From positions 1,713,297 through 1,777,296 of the forward strand of contig KN834750.1 in the NCBI GenBank assembly GCA_000827265.1: a stretch of 64,000 bases of DNA. Direction: 5' to 3'. The position numbers and the translations under genes were made by a program. A model generated the notes under the pieces. That model worked only from the letters and a program-made list of their open reading frames with translations, made no database searches and had not been told where the DNA came from. Positions 59,329-64,000 of the stretch are shown piece by piece. The DNA is from Collybiopsis luxurians FD-317 M1 (taxonomy: Eukaryota; Basidiomycota; Agaricomycetes; Agaricales; Omphalotaceae). Position 1 is the first letter of the stretch, and every line of letters begins with the position of its first letter.

Positions 59329-60921
59329 TCTGAAGTTCTGGGTTGTATATTATATGCTAGACGAGAGCAGGTGGGGTTGGGTAACATCCATGCAGGAGCT
59401 CTAGTACACATTAAATACCTTCCGGGGCGCATGAATGAGCTCCAAGGCGGTAGTGGCTTGATCTACACCAGCTCCAGCTTCACGGAGGACCAGCGATATC
59501 GACATGAAGAAGAAGAAAGGAATCAATGACTCCAGAGAAGAGCAACTTAGTCGTTGACATTGAAATTAACCTTTGCTCCCGAGTTTTGTATTCTGTCTAC
59601 CGGTTGAAACATCTCAGGGGACGATGTAGTATTCATTGATATTTGAGGTACTGAGTTTTTTTGAGAAAGTTTTGGTATGAATGCCGGAGCCAAGGGTGTC
59701 CGAGGATGGTTTCATTTTATTGAAAAAATGGATTTCAGGTTGTGGATACCACCACGTACTATGCTTTCTTCGAGCAAACACCTAATTGACTACATGGCAG
59801 GCTTGACAAATGGCCTCCTGAGGATTATGAAGCCTGAAGGTATTAATTGAGATATATCCTTCCTTATGGGACTACTGAATACGGACTACGTTTGTTAGAG
59901 TGAAGCTGAGCTCGTCTGCGGTGAAGCTGGAAGTGAAGTAACCGATCTCGTAGGTGGCAATTAAGCGATTCCATATGTTCCCATGTACTATTTGCGACGC
60001 TCCAACTTGAGCGGCACTCCTCAATGAGACAGGTCATGAAGCAAGTATCTACATGGGAAGGTGGGCCACCGCGCTTTGCGCATGGCAGATACGAGTCCGG
60101 GGCTTTGAAATGCTGTAAATGAAGAAACTCGGCCTCGCGTGAAGAGTTCGAAATGAAATCTTACGGGCAGTTTGTCCATTTTCCCACGTTCTCGTACTTT
60201 CCTCTTATACTCGCTTTTTCCCCTTAAATTTGACCTTCTGTACGTTCTACCTCCATGTTGCTGCCGAGTACGTTTGGAATACATTTCAGATTGTCCATTC
60301 CTATACCCTTCCAGAAATCGCTTCCGCCGCTTTCATCCTCAGCTACCCTCTTGAAGGTTTCTGCGACTAGGCCGCATGCAAGACAGTCCTTCGGCACAAA
60401 TTACACAGAGTTGACAGGAAGGGGGACATTTTGTTGTTGGAGATGAACATATTTGGCCTGGATGTGGTGCGTGGGAGATGTAGAGGATAGTGTACGGGCT
60501 GCAGAGAAGGGAAGTGAACGGGCATTGGAAGGACTGGGTATGGCGCATGAACCTGACTCAGGTGCGGGAAGGGTTTACGATGACGCTGGAGATGATGATG
60601 GGATCGAGTATACGCATAGGACGGGCGAGACTGAATACGCGTGCGGGGGTGTTTCGAGTCACAAATAGCCTTTTCAGGCCTGAAGGTTCGCTGGAGCCAC
60701 CTCGCTTGTTCCAGATTTTTCCTTTTAAAGGAAGTCGAGCTCGTTGGTACGAACGGGAAAGAGAAGTAATTGATCTCATAACTATAGGTGGCAATCAAAT
60801 GGTTCTGGATGTATCATGTCTTCCTGCTAATTTAACAATGGGGCTGTTCACCGCCAATGCTCCACATTTCTCATAGCTACAAAATGTAATAAATAAACTC
60901 GGACGCAGTACCCACAACTAC
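59329..60921. other. Spacer between the two SDR copies
   Basis: About 1.6 kb. The first ~250 bp is duplicated promoter sequence. Overlapping frames around 60021-60876 on both strands show no domain. No mobile-element ends were recognised. Confidence 0.45.
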
Positions 60922-62211
60922 TCAATCAAAGAGGATTCCACCGTTAACATTTATCTTTTGAAAATTGACATCAGACATTATCGTCCTTGATAGAAGGTGA
61001 AAATGACTTACGCTCTGACCTAGAAAGCGGGGAAATAGCTCAGTGATGAGGACAGAAAAAGGTATAGGGAACTTACCCGTGATGAAGCTCGATTCCGATG
61101 AGGCTAAGAAAGATACCAAGCCGACTACATCTGCAGTTTGTCCAATCCTGTTCAGTGGCGTCATACCGGCCCACTAAGGAGAGAATTGTTCACATGAAGC
61201 AGAAATTATTGAAAACAGGACTGACCACTTTATCGGCCTCACTGCGATCTGCCCCTGGGGCAACCGAATTGGCCGCGTCCGCAACTAGGTACAGATCAGA
61301 CGCTATCCAGGCCTGGGAGGATGAGATTCTACTCACGCATCGGCGTGTCGGTAAATCCTAGTACGCTAAAGATAAGTGAAAGAAGCATCGGCACGGGAAG
61401 ATGAACATGCCTGGGGCGTAAGTATTCACAGTGATTCCATATTGACCAAGTTCCGAAGCTGATAACAAAGTCAATAACCCTACTTCGAGACTAGTTCAAT
61501 GCCCACCTGCGGCTTGAGTCAGGCCTCGAACAGCAAATTTGCTACTAGAATACGCCGAGCCCATCTGCCATCCTCTCTTCGATGCTATAGAACTGGCCCC
61601 AATGATACGTCCTCCGCGACCCTGATGGATCATCTGGATCGCGGCATACTGAGGCGCGAATAGGCGAGCAAATTAATTGGTCAGGCGTTCCAGGTAAGAA
61701 CAAAGCGGTTAGAACCTACCTTGTAGCACAAGAACGTCCCTCGCGTGTTTATAGCGAAAAATCGGTCCCATTCATCACCAGTAACTGAGACATCGGCGAG
61801 TTAACCTCGGAATTCAGCATTGGCTGGGTAGTTCATGCATACCTTTGATCATCTCCTTGGTGGCACAGATTCCAGCGTTCGAAACCATCTGCGGTCTCGG
61901 TGTTCAGTGGTTCTGTCAGGATCATGGTAGAATGAATGCGGACTTACAATTTCCAAACTACCTAAATCGCTGACTGTCTTTTCTACCATCTCCTTCACAT
62001 CGTTTTCGACAGAAATGTCTGCGACGACGATTGTTGATTTCCTTCCTGCAGCAATAATCTGCGACTGCACTTCTTGTAGTAGGTCGAGCTTGTTAGGGAG
62101 GTCATTGATCGCGACGTCGAACCCATCAGAAGCTAGACGAAGGGCAATGTCCTTGCCTATCCCTTGGGCTGCACCTGTGACGAGTGCTACTCCCTTTGTG
62201 TATGTAGACAT
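60922..62211 (-). CDS. Short-chain dehydrogenase/reductase
   Basis: NAD(P)-dependent classical SDR. I read ten exons in frame: 62211-61948, 61888-61843, 61784-61720, 61648-61507, 61458-61407, 61365-61337, 61284-61226, 61173-61077, 61019-61012 and 60954-60922. They total 795 nt, or 264 residues, the usual family length. The cofactor site is TGAAQGIGKD near residue 13, and NDLPNKLDLL follows the second strand. SNAG stands for the NNAG motif. Catalytic Ser is in GASSIASKRG and Tyr/Lys in YSSSKFAVRG (YxxxK). Then come APG and FTDTPM. The end has PLNRIGQTADVVGLVSFLAS and INVNGGILFD. The sequence is of the acetoin/butanediol dehydrogenase kind, but the substrate is not settled. An 8-nt exon (61012-61019) is unusual. 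Confidence 0.92.
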
Positions 62212-64000
62212 TGTGGAGCTTTGGGTTATAGGCTGTATGGTAGATTGAGAGAGTAAGCGAAGAGGGGTTGTTACAAACGGGAGCTTCAGTAGACTTTAAA
62301 TACCTAGCAGAAGTTCAGCTTGAATGAGCCCAAATGATTTAGTACCTGATGGCTGGCTCCGGCTTCATAATTGACCGACGATATCAACATGAAGAAAGTT
62401 CCTTCAACTTTTGGGAAAAAGTAACTCAGTCGTTGACATTTAAATTGACCTTCGCTACCGCGGAGCTGGTTTCTACATATAGCTTAGGCATGCATCTTGA
62501 GGTTGAATATATAGATCCAGAGCTGTGTTTCTCAGGTGTTTCTTAACGTCGGAAGTAAGTATGGATCTTTTGAGAATGCTCGGCGTTGATACCGGAGATC
62601 AAGACAGCGGTCTAGATCTAACTTGAAGGAAATTCTATCGATAGAAGAATGGTAGAATCTTATATCCGGCCCCTGAGAACAATGCATAGCTTCTACTTTC
62701 AAGAAAATCGGATCCTTGATACGCATTCCTTTGTTAGAACTCTGAATCTCTACATCAAAGTAATGGATATCGGGCAAATCTTCTATTATTCATGAGCATC
62801 GCTTTGGACACCAAATTGAAGATGGTTATTCTGAGTGCGAACAGAGAGACTTACAGGTCGAGTAAGGCTCTACAGGCGATCTATAGTATCTAAACTCACC
62901 GTGAAGAAACCGCTTGCTTGTAGCTTCAGCAGAGGTCGAGATACGGCACGATCAAGTTGAAAAAGTCGAAACCGGCTCAGTTGGACGGCGTGACATTTTG
63001 CGCCAAATGTCACGCCTTGGCAGCTGTCACAAAGGGCCGAAAGTACTGTGATTCGCGAACAACATGGGTCCTTCAGATTCATTTACCACTAAACTTAGCA
63101 TGCGGGGAATGCTGGATACGATGGAAAGAGCAGCATGTCTCCCAGTGTGCTCACTGAACCACCATGAGCAGAATAAAATTTGAATAGTTGCTCAATTTGG
63201 CAGTAAATTGATAGCCCTGCGATGGCGACGCTCGATCTCACTGAGATTTTGATATAGAAATGTTTATCAGATTGATTTCGAAGGATATAGGTAGCTAACG
63301 AGGGCCTGTAATACCATAGGCCTCGAGCAATGTCGAGTGTCCAAGTGAGCGTTGGTGTCTAAAGGGATGCTCAAATACTGCCAGTGTATGTACTGCGTGA
63401 ATTTTACGTTGTTGAACGAAGATTTGACATGTATATTTATGATTTATAAGGGAGAGGACTAGTTAATCTATGCATTTCCAGTAGCAGCACGGACAGACGA
63501 AGGCAAACCAATGCCAATCAACTTCTATTCGTGCCATCCGTCGCGAATTCAAGGAAATCAGAAGGCACTGAAATATTTGTCGTTGTACTAGTCAAAGAAA
63601 CGGTGCCGCTGCGAGAAAGTGGGCGTGGTGAGCGCCAAGCGTTGGAATCCGCTTCGAACTCATCACTGCTGGTAGGAGCAGCTTAATTATAAGCTAGGGC
63701 TGTAACTAAGTGCAGTTGCGAAGGATATGGCCTTTGATTGAGACCGAGATGGTCCCTCATCAAAGTAAACCCTATGAGATTTGAATTGAGGCAGCCCTGT
63801 TTCTGGCTCCGATTCGGAAGAGTAGGGGAACGTATCCAAGTGAGCGTCGGTTGCCGCTCTTTTTCCTTTCCATTTGCGCAATCCATCCCGACGAAAAAGG
63901 AGTTCAAAGTCGCTCTGGCCAACTTCCGAGTCGGATTGATCTTCTGGCCGAACCCCTCTGCGTCGGAGGAATCAGTGAGATAGTTAACGTTGACTCGGAC
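62212..64000. other. Right-edge intergenic region
   Basis: About 1.8 kb. The first ~260 bp is SDR promoter shared with the duplicate. Beyond it only short frames occur, none with a recognised domain, plus the inverted repeat at 62987-63016. A gene may begin beyond the window edge. Confidence 0.45.
62987..63016. repeat. Perfect 12-bp inverted repeat with 6-bp loop
   Basis: Arms are ggcgtgacattt and aaatgtcacgcc, separated by tgcgcc. The arms pair perfectly over 12 bp. The loop side forms tgcgccaaa, whose complement tttggcgc looks like an E2F/MBF-type site. It lies in a non-coding region. Confidence 0.9.

Larger units (their letters stand above)
57940..62470 (-). repeat. Tandem segmental duplication carrying the SDR gene (two ~1.6-kb units)
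   Basis: Unit A is about 57940-59600 and unit B about 60840-62470, offset by about 2.9 kb. Similarity covers the coding region and upstream DNA: for example, 'cagcgatatcgacatgaag' at 59491 versus 'acgatatcaacatgaag' near 62377, and 'agtcgttgacatt' at 59552 versus 62428. The span between the units (59600-60840) is not part of the duplicate. Confidence 0.85.

Overview
The window looks like nuclear DNA of a mushroom-forming basidiomycete (Agaricomycetes). Genes lie on both strands, are split by many short GT-AG introns (about 45-85 bp), and include families typical of this group: a NACHT-ankyrin NLR-like protein with a short N-terminal 'NFTIYGGQF' motif, F-box/LRR-like proteins, an HsbA-type secreted protein and a DUF6534 multispanning membrane protein. 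I saw no tRNA, rRNA or CRISPR feature. Exon coordinates come from reading splice sites by eye; ends are best for eL42, the NLR, dephospho-CoA kinase and the intact SDR.

Layout. 1-8 kb: ribosomal protein eL42, the NatA auxiliary subunit NAA15, and a GT90 (CAP10-like) glycosyltransferase. 8.6-16.5 kb: an accessory island with an AT-rich NACHT-ankyrin gene, whose repeat array runs on through in-frame stops, and an F-box pseudogene; it is bracketed by two direct copies of a ~200-275 bp sequence. 17-28 kb: a zinc polyol/alcohol dehydrogenase, mitochondrial isoleucyl-tRNA synthetase, a polypyrimidine tract, a weak GIY-YIG/T5orf172-like gene with a tandem 158-bp repeat after it, and dephospho-CoA kinase. 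28-41 kb: a secreted GH16-like protein, the cargo receptor SURF4/Erv29, an HsbA-like protein, cohesin regulator PDS5, a DUF676 serine hydrolase and the NatA catalytic subunit NAA10. 41-51 kb: an unassigned gene, a DUF6534 membrane protein, and a tandem F-box pair (one broken, one intact). 51-64 kb: nucleolar protein ENP2/NOL10, a C2H2 zinc-finger protein, a DUF1479 putative dioxygenase, and a tandem pair of short-chain dehydrogenases (one broken, one intact with a ten-exon model of 264 residues).

Two themes stand out. Both subunits of the ribosome-associated NatA complex (NAA15 and NAA10) lie about 35 kb apart, with further translation or ribosome genes (eL42, ENP2, mitochondrial IleRS) nearby. 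The accessory regions show a repeated duplicate-then-decay pattern: three gene families (two F-box groups and the SDR) each exist as an intact or long copy plus a degenerate one, and the NLR repeat array is cut by stops that look like C-to-T changes but could also be 3' splice sites.
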